Source of the DNA: WJMT01 sp964456985
Lineage (GTDB): Bacteria; Acidobacteriota; Aminicenantia; Aminicenantales; Aminicenantaceae
DNA length: 64,000 bases
NCBI GenBank assembly: GCA_964456985.1
Contig: CAYWDH010000011.1
Span: 1-64,000 of the forward strand
Direction of reading: 5' to 3'
Notes under the pieces: generated by a model
What the model saw: only the letters and a program-made list of their open reading frames with translations
What the model was told of the DNA's origin: nothing
Database searches by the model: none
Part shown: one piece after another, positions 26,296-35,917 of the stretch
Position numbering within the stretch: the stretch's first letter is position 1
How the letters are laid out: every line of letters begins with the position of its first letter
Translations under genes and position numbers: made by a program

Positions 26296-28788
26296 ATGAA
26301 AAAAGAAAAAAGCCTTTATCTTGTATGCAATGCCCACCTTGACCCTGTCTGGCTCTGGGAATGGGAGGAAGGGGCTGCCCAGGCTCTCGCAACCTTTCGT
26401 ACAGCTTCTGAGCTCTGTGAGGAGTTCCCTGATTTTATTTTCAACCACAACGAAGCCCTGCTCTATAAATGGATAGAGGACTACGATGAAGGGCTTTTTC
26501 AAAAAATAAAATCGCACATCAAAAAGAAAAAATGGCATGTCATGGGGGGATGGTATCTCCAGCCTGACTGCAACATGCCCTGCGGTGAATCACTGGTCAG
26601 ACAAATACTTATCGGAAAAAGATATTTCAGGGAAAAATTCAATGTAGAACCCACAACCGCTGTGAATGTCGATCCTTTTGGCCACACAAGAGGACTGGTA
26701 CAGATCCTTAAAAAATCAGGCTATGATTCCTATCTCTTTTGCAGGCCGGATTCGGAAAGACTCAGCATTCCCGATGATGACTTCATCTGGGTCGGATATG
26801 ACGGCTCTCGGATCACAGCCCACAGGACTCCCGACCACTACAACTCCCCCCTGGGCAAGGCTGGGAAAAGGATCCTTAAATGGCTTAAGGAGAATAAGAC
26901 CAAAAAAACAGGCCTTCTTTTGTGGGGAGTGGGGAATCACGGAGGGGGGCCTTCCAGAAAAGATCTCACCCATATAAAAGACCTAAAAAATAAGGTCACT
27001 GACATGGATATCAGACATTCCACACCAGAAGAATATTTTAAGAAAATAAAAAATCCCAACCTCCCCCGCTTTGAAAAAGACCTCAATCCATGGGCTGTGG
27101 GCTGCTACACCACTATGAGCCGGATCAAACAAACACACAGAAAGCTGGAAAACACATACTATATGACCGAAAAAATGGTTTCCCACGCTTTTCTTTGCAA
27201 CTTGATGGCTTATCCGAAAAAAGAGTTGGATGATGCACTGGAAGACCTGCTTTTTTGTGAATTTCACGATATTCTTCCCGGCTCCTGTATCTCCGAAGTC
27301 GAAGAGTATGCCCTGCATCGAATGGGTCATGGATTGGAAATTTTGTCCCGGCTTAAAAACAAAGCTTTTTTCTGCCTTTTATCCGGCCAAAAAAAAGCAG
27401 AAAAAGACGAATTCCCTCTCATGGTCTACAACCCCCATCCCTACTCATTCGATGACATCATCTGCTGCGAGTTCCAGCCTGACGAGCCGAACGATGATCC
27501 GGAAAAATTCTGGGTCCCTGAAATAAAAGATGAAAGCGGAAAACAAATACCCTGCCAGCTTGAAAAAGAAAGCAGCAACATATCCAATGACCACAGAAAA
27601 AGAGTCGTTTTCAGAGCTTCTTTAAAGCCGGCAGCCATGAATAGATTTAATGCCATATTAAAATCAAAAAAACCTTTAAAAAGCAGCTTAAGGGAGATCA
27701 AAGACGACCTGAAACTCACATCCGGAAAAGCGGAACTCGTGATCAATGCTCAAACAGGGCTTGTGGACAGGTTCCAATCAGCAGGAATCGATTTCCTTAA
27801 AAAAGATTCCTTTTCCTTAAAAATTATGAAAGATTATCCTGATCCCTGGGGAATAAAAGTCGAAAGCTTCCATAAAGAGATAGGCCGGTTTACCCTTATG
27901 GACCAAAAGCAAAGCGCTTTTTTCTCCGGAACAGGGAGAGATCTCCTCCCTTCTCTGCGCATCATCGAAGAGGGCCCTGTAAGAACAGTCGCTGAAGCGC
28001 TTTTCAAATACAATGATTCCCGGGCCTGCATGCGTTACAAATTTCCCAAAAAAGGGAAAACTCTTGAAATCGAAATCAAGCTGTTCTGGAATGAGAAGGA
28101 TAAAATGGTTAAGCTTTCCGTTCCCACAGTTTTTACTCAAGGCGCCTGTTTGGGAGAGGTCCCATACGGACTCGAAGAATACCTCCGATCTGAAAAAGAA
28201 CAGGTCACCCAGAAATGGACAGGTGTGATCTCAAAAGACAGGAAATATATGATCACTCTAATAAACCTGGGAACACACGGATTTGACTTTGTGAAAGGAG
28301 AGCTGAGGCCTTCCCTTCTTCGTTCTCCTGCTTATGCCGCACACCCGGTAAACAGCAAGCCGCTGGTGCCTCAGGACCGCTTTGAAAACAGAATCGATCA
28401 GGGCGAAAGGACCTTCCGCTTCTGGTTCGAAGCGGGACCCGCCAAAGAACGCCTGTCCTTAATAAGCCGGGAAGCCACAGAGAAAAACGAATCCCCTCCG
28501 GTCCTGTGCTGCTTTCCTTCTGGAAAAGGCCGTCTCCCCGAACAGAGCATCCTCATCGAGGATGAAAGCATTCAAATGACAGCCCTGAAAAGGGCTGAGG
28601 AAAAAAACCGGATGATCTTGAGGCTTTTCGAACCCACAGGGACGGGGAAAAAAGTCAAAGTCTTTGTTCCCGTCATAAAAAAGAGTACTAAAATAATTTT
28701 CAAGCCCTTTGAAATAAAGACCATTGGCATCGATCTTGATTCAAAAGAGACGTTTTTTACAGACCTTTTAGAGAAAAAAAATGCATAA
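26296..28788 (+). CDS. GH38 alpha-mannosidase
   Basis: About 830 residues, no signal peptide, so cytoplasmic. The N-terminal zinc-dependent domain has NAHLDPVWLW (His and Asp zinc ligands) and VDPFGHTRG with the expected nucleophile Asp. A helical bundle with EFHDILPGS and C-terminal beta-sandwiches follow, as in GH38. It removes alpha-linked mannose from imported oligosaccharides. GTG codons at 26278 and 26281 are in frame and an AGGTG lies just before them, so the start may be up to six codons earlier. Its stop overlaps the start of the next gene by 8 bp. It begins only a few bases after the preceding cassette gene, so part of its transcription may come from repeat copy 4. Confidence 0.9.
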   Translation: MKKEKSLYLVCNAHLDPVWLWEWEEGAAQALATFRTASELCEEFPDFIFNHNEALLYKWIEDYDEGLFQKIKSHIKKKKWHVMGGWYLQPDCNMPCGESLVRQILIGKRYFREKFNVEPTTAVNVDPFGHTRGLVQILKKSGYDSYLFCRPDSERLSIPDDDFIWVGYDGSRITAHRTPDHYNSPLGKAGKRILKWLKENKTKKTGLLLWGVGNHGGGPSRKDLTHIKDLKNKVTDMDIRHSTPEEYFKKIKNPNLPRFEKDLNPWAVGCYTTMSRIKQTHRKLENTYYMTEKMVSHAFLCNLMAYPKKELDDALEDLLFCEFHDILPGSCISEVEEYALHRMGHGLEILSRLKNKAFFCLLSGQKKAEKDEFPLMVYNPHPYSFDDIICCEFQPDEPNDDPEKFWVPEIKDESGKQIPCQLEKESSNISNDHRKRVVFRASLKPAAMNRFNAILKSKKPLKSSLREIKDDLKLTSGKAELVINAQTGLVDRFQSAGIDFLKKDSFSLKIMKDYPDPWGIKVESFHKEIGRFTLMDQKQSAFFSGTGRDLLPSLRIIEEGPVRTVAEALFKYNDSRACMRYKFPKKGKTLEIEIKLFWNEKDKMVKLSVPTVFTQGACLGEVPYGLEEYLRSEKEQVTQKWTGVISKDRKYMITLINLGTHGFDFVKGELRPSLLRSPAYAAHPVNSKPLVPQDRFENRIDQGERTFRFWFEAGPAKERLSLISREATEKNESPPVLCCFPSGKGRLPEQSILIEDESIQMTALKRAEEKNRMILRLFEPTGTGKKVKVFVPVIKKSTKIIFKPFEIKTIGIDLDSKETFFTDLLEKKNA

Positions 28789-30028
28789 TCAAAACAAATC
28801 TATTTCCGTGATAATGGTCGGAACCGGAGGGTACGGGCATTACTACACTAAAGTATTGATCAAAGAATACTACCGGGGACTTATTGACCTCAGAGCCGCT
28901 GTGGAACCCTTTCCTGAAAACTCGTCTCACACTCCGTGGTTTTTAAAGCAGAGCATTCCTGTCTTTTCCACTCTGGAAGAAGCTTTTGAAAACCGCATCT
29001 GGGCTGACCTGGTCATTATATCCTCTCCCCTTCATTATCATGTCCCCCAAAGCATGCTAGCCCTAGAACAGGGAATCCATGTTCTCTGTGACAAACCCGT
29101 TGCCACCACGATACAGGATGCCCGAGATCTTATAAAAATAAAAAACAAAACAGGCCTCCACGTGCTGGTGGGTTATCAGTGGTCCTTTTCCTCTGCCATA
29201 CAGGCCCTCAAAAGGGACATTCAAAAAGGACTGTTCGGAAAACCGGTGAGAATGAAAACACTTTGTCTCTGGCTCAGAGGATTCGAATATTACTCAAGAA
29301 ATGACTGGGCCGGAAAGCTTAAAGACGAGGAGGGAAAATGGATCCTGGACAGCCCGGCAAATAATGCCATGGCGCATTTCCTTCACAACCTTTTATATCT
29401 TCTCGGAGAGGAAAAAGACTCCAGTTCCCTGCCCGGTTCTGTTGAAGCCGAAACATACAAAGCCTATGACATACAGAATTTTGACACAGTCGCCTCCCGG
29501 ATGCATGTCAACGAGGGAACAGAGCTTCTCTTTTATGCCTCTCACTCGATCCGGAACAACCTGGGCCCCATGTTCAAACTCGAATTCGAACAGGCGACCG
29601 TAACGTATGGGGAAGACTCAAAAAGCATTGTCTGTAAAGACTCGAAAGGACAGATCATCTCAGACTACGGAGACCCGGAATCAGAAGACCAGTTCAAGAA
29701 GTTCTATGATTCCATTAAAGTCATCAAAGGTCTCAAATCTGCGGCATGCGGCCTTAAAGCCGCCTTTCCCCACACGCTTGCCGTAAACGGGATTCAGGAT
29801 TCTGTTCCGGAAGCACCTTTCTTTCCCTCCTCTCTTATCAAGCACAGCGATACGGGGGAAAGGCTCTGGGTCAAAGATCTGGGAGATACTCTCTATAACT
29901 GCTATTTAAATTCATGTCTTCCTTCGGAAAAAGGAATAGAATGGGCTGTAAAGGGAAAGCAGGTGGATATGCAAACATACACTTTTTTTCCCGGAGGCCG
30001 TTCCCCAAACACCAAAAAAGAAAAATGA
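28781..30028 (+). CDS. Gfo/Idh/MocA-family oxidoreductase
   Basis: A 415-residue cytoplasmic enzyme. GTGGYGHYY (residues 13-21) is the nucleotide-binding loop; HVLCDKPVATT carries the conserved Lys-Pro of the family; a C-terminal alpha/beta domain follows. Family members oxidise or epimerise sugars or cyclitols with NAD(P), or hydrolyse glycosides by an NAD-dependent route. Its tight overlap with the mannosidase upstream and the URO-D-like gene downstream (ATGA) argues for action on the mannosidase product or aglycone. Confidence 0.85.
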   Translation: MHNQNKSISVIMVGTGGYGHYYTKVLIKEYYRGLIDLRAAVEPFPENSSHTPWFLKQSIPVFSTLEEAFENRIWADLVIISSPLHYHVPQSMLALEQGIHVLCDKPVATTIQDARDLIKIKNKTGLHVLVGYQWSFSSAIQALKRDIQKGLFGKPVRMKTLCLWLRGFEYYSRNDWAGKLKDEEGKWILDSPANNAMAHFLHNLLYLLGEEKDSSSLPGSVEAETYKAYDIQNFDTVASRMHVNEGTELLFYASHSIRNNLGPMFKLEFEQATVTYGEDSKSIVCKDSKGQIISDYGDPESEDQFKKFYDSIKVIKGLKSAACGLKAAFPHTLAVNGIQDSVPEAPFFPSSLIKHSDTGERLWVKDLGDTLYNCYLNSCLPSEKGIEWAVKGKQVDMQTYTFFPGGRSPNTKKEK

Positions 30029-31044
30029 AAAGAACAAGCCGCCGCACAGTCAAAGATACCCTGGAATTTGGAATGCCGGATAGAATACCGCGCCAGATCT
30101 GGATACTCCCTTGGGCGGAAAAAAAATTCCCTGAAACAGTAAAATTCCTTCACAAAAACTATCCTGATGACATCGTGCCTGCCCCGGCCTTTTACAACAA
30201 ACCTCTTGAAATACAGGGAGACCGGTACACACAGGGAGTCTATATTGACGAATGGGGCTGTAAATTTGCAAATCCCCAGGAAGGCATTATAGGGATTACC
30301 AGAGAGCCTCTGATTGACCGCTGGGAAGACCTGGAAGATTTTAAACCTCCCGAGTCAGTCCTTGATCTGGATAAAGAAAAAATCAATGCTTTCTGCAGGG
30401 ATACGGATGTTTTCGTGCTGGCAGGGACCTTGACCAGACCTTTTGAAAGGCTTCAGTTCATAAGGACCATGGAAAAGGCGCTTGTGGATCTGATGGAAAA
30501 ACCAAATGAGCTGTTTGTTCTTATTGATATGATCCATGCGCATTATTTAAAAGAAGTCGAAGCATGGGCTAAAACAGATATTGACGGAATATCCTTAATG
30601 GACGACTGGGGAACCCAGCACGGGCTCATCACAAACCCTGAAATATTCAAGGATATATTCCTCCCCCTTTATAAAGAGTATGCGGAAATTGCTGAAGCCC
30701 ATGGAAAATATGTCTTCATGCATTCAGACGGATATATAACAGACATCATCCAGGACCTGATCGATGCGGGGGTTCATGCCCTGAATTCCCAGCTTTTCTG
30801 TATGGATATTCCCGAACTGGGAAGAAAGTTCCGCGGGAAAATGACTTTCTGGGGGGAGCTGGATCGGCAGGAAGTCCTGATGAACGGTTCTCAAGAAGAC
30901 GTAGAAAAAGCCATCTATTATGTTTGGGAAAACCTTTTTCAGGACGGCGGCGTCATTGCCCAGTGCGAGTTTGGGCTTGAAGCAAAACCAGAAAACATAA
31001 TCCATACTTTTAAAGTATGGGATGAAATCTCAAAAACCTTATAA
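30025..31044 (+). CDS. URO-D-fold family protein (uroporphyrinogen decarboxylase-like)
   Basis: The ATG overlapping the preceding stop gives 339 residues starting MKRTSRRTVKDTLEFGMPDRIP, with the DRIPR segment typical of this superfamily. The middle has GISLMDDWGTQHGLITNPEIF and the C-terminal part HSDGYI, both characteristic of URO-D/MtaA/CmuA-fold proteins. True HemE needs surrounding haem genes, which are absent. URO-D-like proteins recur in bacterial sugar operons with Gfo/Idh/MocA enzymes, and their reaction there is not established. An upstream in-frame ATG at 29914 lies deep in the preceding gene and is rejected. Confidence 0.75.
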   Translation: MKRTSRRTVKDTLEFGMPDRIPRQIWILPWAEKKFPETVKFLHKNYPDDIVPAPAFYNKPLEIQGDRYTQGVYIDEWGCKFANPQEGIIGITREPLIDRWEDLEDFKPPESVLDLDKEKINAFCRDTDVFVLAGTLTRPFERLQFIRTMEKALVDLMEKPNELFVLIDMIHAHYLKEVEAWAKTDIDGISLMDDWGTQHGLITNPEIFKDIFLPLYKEYAEIAEAHGKYVFMHSDGYITDIIQDLIDAGVHALNSQLFCMDIPELGRKFRGKMTFWGELDRQEVLMNGSQEDVEKAIYYVWENLFQDGGVIAQCEFGLEAKPENIIHTFKVWDEISKTL

Positions 31045-33364
31045 GGAGGAAAAAATAAAACTAAAGAGCCTCTTTAAGCAGACAAACCTCATCTTTTTGG
31101 ATAAAAAGTCCTATCCGGTTAAAAGGACCATTGCCCGTGAGTTATCCAAGCGCACCTCTCCGGATACAAAGATACAATCCATTCCTTACGGGGATATGCC
31201 AAAGAAAAAGGGCGTTTTCTATATTTCCATACTGGATGATGTCCCTGATTATCTTTCTTTTCTCCCTCAGGGCTGTATACCAGCCCAAAACGAATGGGTC
31301 CTCTTTCATGCAGATCCGTGCGGCTGTGCCTGGCTTCTCTCATCAAAACCTCATTTCCTGTATATGGCTTATAAATATATACTTGAAAACTTCAAGGACC
31401 AGGAAATCTCTTCCTTTACTCCCTGGATAAAAACCATCAGCTTCCCTATTGAAAAATCCACATTTGACCTGTTTCTCACACAATATGCACGAATGATGCG
31501 TCATTTTGATAAAGAAAATTATCTGAAAGAATATGCCCGGATCGGATTCTCACATATGGAAATCAATGCCCTTGCCTGTGACAGACCTCTGGAAAAGGGT
31601 GTCCCCGGAGAATTTTATCCGGAATTCTATACCTACTGCCCCGCCCTAGATCAGTTCGCATCCAGCAGCCTGAACAAGGGGATCTATCCGGAAAAATACT
31701 TGGAACGAAACAGAAGGCTTTTAAAAAGCCATGCTCAGACCGCTCTTAAATACGGGCTCGTTCCCGGACTGCTCTGTTTTGAGCCAAGGTCTGTTCCTGA
31801 AGAGATCTTTAAAAAATACCCGACATTAAGAGGGGCCAGGGTCGACCATCCTTTCCGGAGCTTCAAGCCGAGATACAATCTCTCCACAGCCCATCCTGCG
31901 GTCAAAAAACACTATGCGGAAATGCTGACAAAAATCATGAAGGACATCCCGGAACTGGAATTCATGACCATCTGGACAAACGACAGCGGAGCCGGATTCG
32001 AATACACAAAATCCCTTTACGTGGGCCGCAACGGCGGCGCCTATCTTATCAGGGAATGGAAGGATGATGAAGATATTGCCCGGGCCGCCGCAGAAAATAT
32101 TTCCGGCTTTTTTACCACCATCCTGGAAGCCGGAAAAAAGATCAATCCGAAATTCAGGGTCATCACGCGTCTAGAGTCTTTTTACGGCGAACGAAAGCAT
32201 CTGTTGCCTAAAATAAAAAACGGAGTGGATGTGGAGGTCAACTCCTTATTGACCGCAGGATGGGAAAGCTATTACAGGCATCCGGTCTACCCTGATAGTA
32301 AAGTCTGCGGTTCCGCGCTTCAAAACAGACTGGATAAAAAGGAAAAAAAAGGTGCAGAAGACCTTTGCTCAAGAAAAAGCCGTGCTTTTTTCTTTCATTC
32401 TTTTGGCTCACACACCAACTGTGAACCTTTGCTCGGCATTCCCTTCCCCTGGCTGGTCTATGAAAAGCTTTGCTCAGCCTACGGCTTGCAGATAAAAACC
32501 TTGTCCCACATAGGAGGCATAAGTCCCCCGGATAGTGTTCCCTTCTCGATCAATCGGGAAATATTCAGGAAATTCCAGTTCAATCCGGATATGGATGTCG
32601 AAGAAGCCGTCTCTGAAATCGCCATAAAATACTGCGGTACAGAGCGCGCCTCCTCTCTTGTCAAAGCCTGGAGGCTCATTGACAGATCCGTAAGAAGCTT
32701 TCCTCCCCTTTCGATCTATTCCCATTACGGGGTCGTGTGGCAGCGCTTATTCGTGCGGCCTCTGGTTCCTGATATCTCGGCCATCCCGGAAAAAGAAAGA
32801 GCTTATTATGAAGACCATATGTGTACCTCAGTTCACAATCCGAATAAAATCGACCTCTCAAAAGACGTGCTGTTTGATCTTATCTCAAAGCAATACGCGG
32901 AGAAATGTTTTAAAAGGATCGATCAAAACGTATTCCCTCCCCTGGATAAGGCGATAAGCCTTTTGGGTAAATACAAAGCATCGGATAAGTCTTTTCTGGA
33001 TCAGTACTGGAGGGCCAGAGCCCTGAAATGCCTGTACGAGACGCTGCGCAGCACCGCTGTTTGGATCTACGGTGTCTATGAATACATGGAAAATGAGGAG
33101 CCGGCAAAAAGAACTAGAGTAAAAAAATTTCTTGGAGATATGATAGAAAGGGAGATCGAAAACAGCCGCTGTCTCATTGAGATCTGGGAGAAAGCCCCCA
33201 TAGATTGGATGATCGTATCAAAGAACGAAGAGACTCCCTTTATTTACGGAGAAAATTTTCCGGATCTGATGAAAAAGAGAATAAAACTCATGCACAAATA
33301 CAGGAACAGGGAACCATTCATAGACCAAAAATTCATGTTCAGGGTAAAAAACAATCCTTTTTAA
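31022..33364 (+). CDS. Putative cytoplasmic TIM-barrel glycoside-hydrolase-like protein
   Basis: A 780-residue protein with no export signal. Residues about 10-130 resemble the small alpha/beta domain that precedes the barrel in GH20/GH67/GH84-type enzymes. Residues about 150-480 look like a TIM barrel, with GFSHMEINAL, WTNDSGAG (a candidate acidic active-site segment) and ITRLESFYGE; a helical C-terminal region follows. I cannot place it in a named family. It overlaps the URO-D-like gene by 23 bp and is the last gene of the mannosidase operon. Its stop codon overlaps the stop of the convergent aldolase-kinase gene. Confidence 0.6.
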   Translation: MKSQKPYKEEKIKLKSLFKQTNLIFLDKKSYPVKRTIARELSKRTSPDTKIQSIPYGDMPKKKGVFYISILDDVPDYLSFLPQGCIPAQNEWVLFHADPCGCAWLLSSKPHFLYMAYKYILENFKDQEISSFTPWIKTISFPIEKSTFDLFLTQYARMMRHFDKENYLKEYARIGFSHMEINALACDRPLEKGVPGEFYPEFYTYCPALDQFASSSLNKGIYPEKYLERNRRLLKSHAQTALKYGLVPGLLCFEPRSVPEEIFKKYPTLRGARVDHPFRSFKPRYNLSTAHPAVKKHYAEMLTKIMKDIPELEFMTIWTNDSGAGFEYTKSLYVGRNGGAYLIREWKDDEDIARAAAENISGFFTTILEAGKKINPKFRVITRLESFYGERKHLLPKIKNGVDVEVNSLLTAGWESYYRHPVYPDSKVCGSALQNRLDKKEKKGAEDLCSRKSRAFFFHSFGSHTNCEPLLGIPFPWLVYEKLCSAYGLQIKTLSHIGGISPPDSVPFSINREIFRKFQFNPDMDVEEAVSEIAIKYCGTERASSLVKAWRLIDRSVRSFPPLSIYSHYGVVWQRLFVRPLVPDISAIPEKERAYYEDHMCTSVHNPNKIDLSKDVLFDLISKQYAEKCFKRIDQNVFPPLDKAISLLGKYKASDKSFLDQYWRARALKCLYETLRSTAVWIYGVYEYMENEEPAKRTRVKKFLGDMIEREIENSRCLIEIWEKAPIDWMIVSKNEETPFIYGENFPDLMKKRIKLMHKYRNREPFIDQKFMFRVKNNPF

Positions 33365-35100
33365 CGCCGAACACGGCCGTGCGTTTCGCCCCGGGCAAGC
33401 CTCTCGACCTCTTCAGCGGAAACGATATTAAAATCCCCGTACACAGTGTGTTTGAGAACCGCAGAAGCGATCCCGAATTCAAGAGCCTTTTTATCCTTTT
33501 CTCCTTTAAGCAGGCTGAAGATCAAACCGGCAGCGAAAGCATCTCCGGTCCCCACCCTGTCAGTTATCCATACCTTGTATTTGGGTCCCACAATAAATTC
33601 TTTTCCGTTGAAAAGACATGCGGACCAGTTGTTCTCCGTTGCAGACAGACTTTCTCTTAAGGTTATGGCTGCTTTCTCCAGATCAAAACGCTTGCAAAGT
33701 GTCTCCATCATCTGTCTATATCCCTCTGTATCAAGCTTTGCTTTAGACACATCACTCTTTTCAGGTTTTATGCCGAAAACACGGGTCGAATCTTCCTCGT
33801 TTCCGATCATGATATTCGTATATTCCATAAGTTCTGTCATAACAGCTTGAGCTTTGGTCTCATCCCAGAGTTTTTTTCTGTAATTAAGGTCTGCGCTCAC
33901 TTTGATCCCTAAGTTTTTGGCGGTTTTAAGACCTTTGCGAAGACATTTTTCAACGGAATCTCCCAGGGCAGGCGTGATCCCTGTCCAGTGGAACCACTGA
34001 ACGTCCTGTAAAACCTCTTTCCAGTCCACTGCATCCGGAGATATTTGAGAAACAGAAGAGCCTTTCCTGTCATACACGACCCTGGAAGGCCTGGGGCCTG
34101 AGCCGTGCTCCAGGTAATAAATACCCAGGCGGTCGCCGCTCCTTTCAATGAACCGTGTGTTCACTCCAAATCTTCTTAAGGTACTGACCGCGGCATCTCC
34201 GATGTCATTTTTCGGAACAGCTGAAACAAAAAAGGATTCCATACCGAACCGTGCAAGACAAACTGCCACATTGGCTTCTGCCCCGCCAAAATGGACATTC
34301 AATGTGTTTGTGTTTTCAAGGCGGAATCCTTCGTCCGGGGAAAGTCTCAGCATGATCTCTCCGAATGTCACAACCTTTGGCACGGGCCCCTGCATTGAAA
34401 CCGGCTTCTTTTCCCTTACGGCTTTTCTCGGGTTTAAACTAGCCTTCCACAGGGCACAATCTCTTTTCATTAACTCGGGGTCACTTATATTTTTAGTCAA
34501 TGCTGAAGCACAGAAGATCCCCTCCGGATCAAAAGCATTGGCCTGTTCAAGGTTTTCCAGCTTTATTCCGCCGGTATAGAAAACAGTGATACCTTTGTAC
34601 GGGCCTTCCCAGGCCTTTTTGAGGGCCATGTTGTCCCTGTCACCGAAAAAAGCAGGAAACAGCTTATAAACCCACTGATAAGGATACTTCTGCCTGAGTG
34701 TATCTAGAGAACAGCCGTACCTTTCTGCCTTCTGGACCAGCTGTTTTCCGATATCTGAAAGTCCCCCTGGAACACACAGAATATCTTTTTTTATGCAGGC
34801 TTCGACAACACCGGGAACATAATCTGCGGATATGACCCCGGCAGCACCGAGGTCTATCACTTTTTCCGCCTGTTTTTTCGTCATGACGGTTCCGGCAAGA
34901 ACAAGAGCATCCGGATAGCGGTCCATAACCCCTTTGATGCCCTTTTCTGTATACGGCGACCGCAGAGCGATCTCGAGCACGATCCCTTCCTTATTCAAAA
35001 TATCATAAGCTCTGACGCATTCGCTTGTGCTTTTCGGATTGAGTAAAGCCACTAACCTGTTCTTTTTTAGTAACTTAAATATTTTTTCAGATTTATTCAT
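33361..35100 (-). CDS. Fusion of KDPG aldolase and KDG kinase
   Basis: A 579-residue bifunctional protein. Residues about 1-215 are KDPG/KHG aldolase (Eda): LEIALRSP holds the catalytic Glu, VYKLFPAFFG the Schiff-base Lys, and VFYTGGI the phosphate site. Residues about 240-565 are a PfkB-family sugar kinase of the 2-keto-3-deoxygluconate type, with VVTFGEIMLRLSP, GGAEANVA, and DRVGTGDAFAAG with the catalytic Asp. The fusion would phosphorylate KDG and cleave KDPG to pyruvate and glyceraldehyde 3-phosphate, the last two steps of uronate breakdown. It is the last gene of a four-gene minus-strand operon. Both active sites look complete. Confidence 0.9.
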   Translation of the reverse strand: MNKSEKIFKLLKKNRLVALLNPKSTSECVRAYDILNKEGIVLEIALRSPYTEKGIKGVMDRYPDALVLAGTVMTKKQAEKVIDLGAAGVISADYVPGVVEACIKKDILCVPGGLSDIGKQLVQKAERYGCSLDTLRQKYPYQWVYKLFPAFFGDRDNMALKKAWEGPYKGITVFYTGGIKLENLEQANAFDPEGIFCASALTKNISDPELMKRDCALWKASLNPRKAVREKKPVSMQGPVPKVVTFGEIMLRLSPDEGFRLENTNTLNVHFGGAEANVAVCLARFGMESFFVSAVPKNDIGDAAVSTLRRFGVNTRFIERSGDRLGIYYLEHGSGPRPSRVVYDRKGSSVSQISPDAVDWKEVLQDVQWFHWTGITPALGDSVEKCLRKGLKTAKNLGIKVSADLNYRKKLWDETKAQAVMTELMEYTNIMIGNEEDSTRVFGIKPEKSDVSKAKLDTEGYRQMMETLCKRFDLEKAAITLRESLSATENNWSACLFNGKEFIVGPKYKVWITDRVGTGDAFAAGLIFSLLKGEKDKKALEFGIASAVLKHTVYGDFNIVSAEEVERLARGETHGRVRR

Positions 35101-35124
35101 TTCTATACTCCGCTTGCTCTGAAA

Positions 35125-35916
35125 TCAGAATTTTCTTATATTCATGCCTCCGCTGACCTCGATGACAGCGCCTGTGGAATAAGCAAACTCCCCCCGGGCC
35201 AGCGCAGCAACGGCTTTCCCGACATCTTCGGGTGTTCCCCATTTTTTCTGGGGGACGAATCCTTCACTGATCAGCCGATCGTACTTCTTTTTTACAGGTT
35301 TTGTCATATCCGTATCAATGATTCCCGGCCGTATCTCATAAACATTGATCCCATGATCCGCTAAACGGTGGGCATAGATATGGGCTGCCTGGCTCAATGC
35401 GGCTTTAGAAATACAGTATTCGGCTCTATTTGGAGAGGACAATACAGCGGAAACAGAAGAGATAAACACAATACAGGGCTTGTAATCCGGGTTTTCTTGT
35501 TTGTGTTTGATCATGAGCCTGGCTACTTTTTGAGTGAGAAAAAAAGCTCCCCGTATATTGATTGACATGACCCTGTCAAAGCTCTCAGGGGTTGCCTCAA
35601 GGATATCTTTTCTCTCCACAGGACCCACACCTGCATTGTTTACAAACACATCTATGACTCCGAATCTCTGCATGACATCGTCAATGAGCTTCTCGTGAAA
35701 TCTCAGATCCGAGATATCTCCTTGAACAGGGAGAAATTCGGCTTTGAGCTCTTCCGCTCTTTTTTTCACTTCCAGAAGTCCTGATTTTTTATCAGGAGAG
35801 GATAGACGCGTGGCGTTTCCCGCGATGTTTAATCCATTTTTCGCCAGTTCCAGAGCAATCCCCCGCCCTATTCCTCTGGATGCTCCTGTGATCAAGGCAA
35901 TCTTTCTTTTATCCAC
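35125..35916 (-). CDS. Short-chain dehydrogenase/reductase
   Basis: A 263-residue classical SDR. TGASRGIG (residues 9-16) binds NAD(P); NNAG stabilises the core; Ser and YCISK form the catalytic Tyr-x3-Lys site; the chain ends in the usual SGGMNIR motif. It lies 24 bp upstream of the aldolase-kinase fusion gene and 1 bp downstream of the flavoprotein gene. A 2-keto-3-deoxygluconate 5-dehydrogenase (KduD-like) role would suit the operon but cannot be told from other SDRs by sequence alone. Confidence 0.85.
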   Translation of the reverse strand: MDKRKIALITGASRGIGRGIALELAKNGLNIAGNATRLSSPDKKSGLLEVKKRAEELKAEFLPVQGDISDLRFHEKLIDDVMQRFGVIDVFVNNAGVGPVERKDILEATPESFDRVMSINIRGAFFLTQKVARLMIKHKQENPDYKPCIVFISSVSAVLSSPNRAEYCISKAALSQAAHIYAHRLADHGINVYEIRPGIIDTDMTKPVKKKYDRLISEGFVPQKKWGTPEDVGKAVAALARGEFAYSTGAVIEVSGGMNIRKF

Positions 35917-35917
35917 T

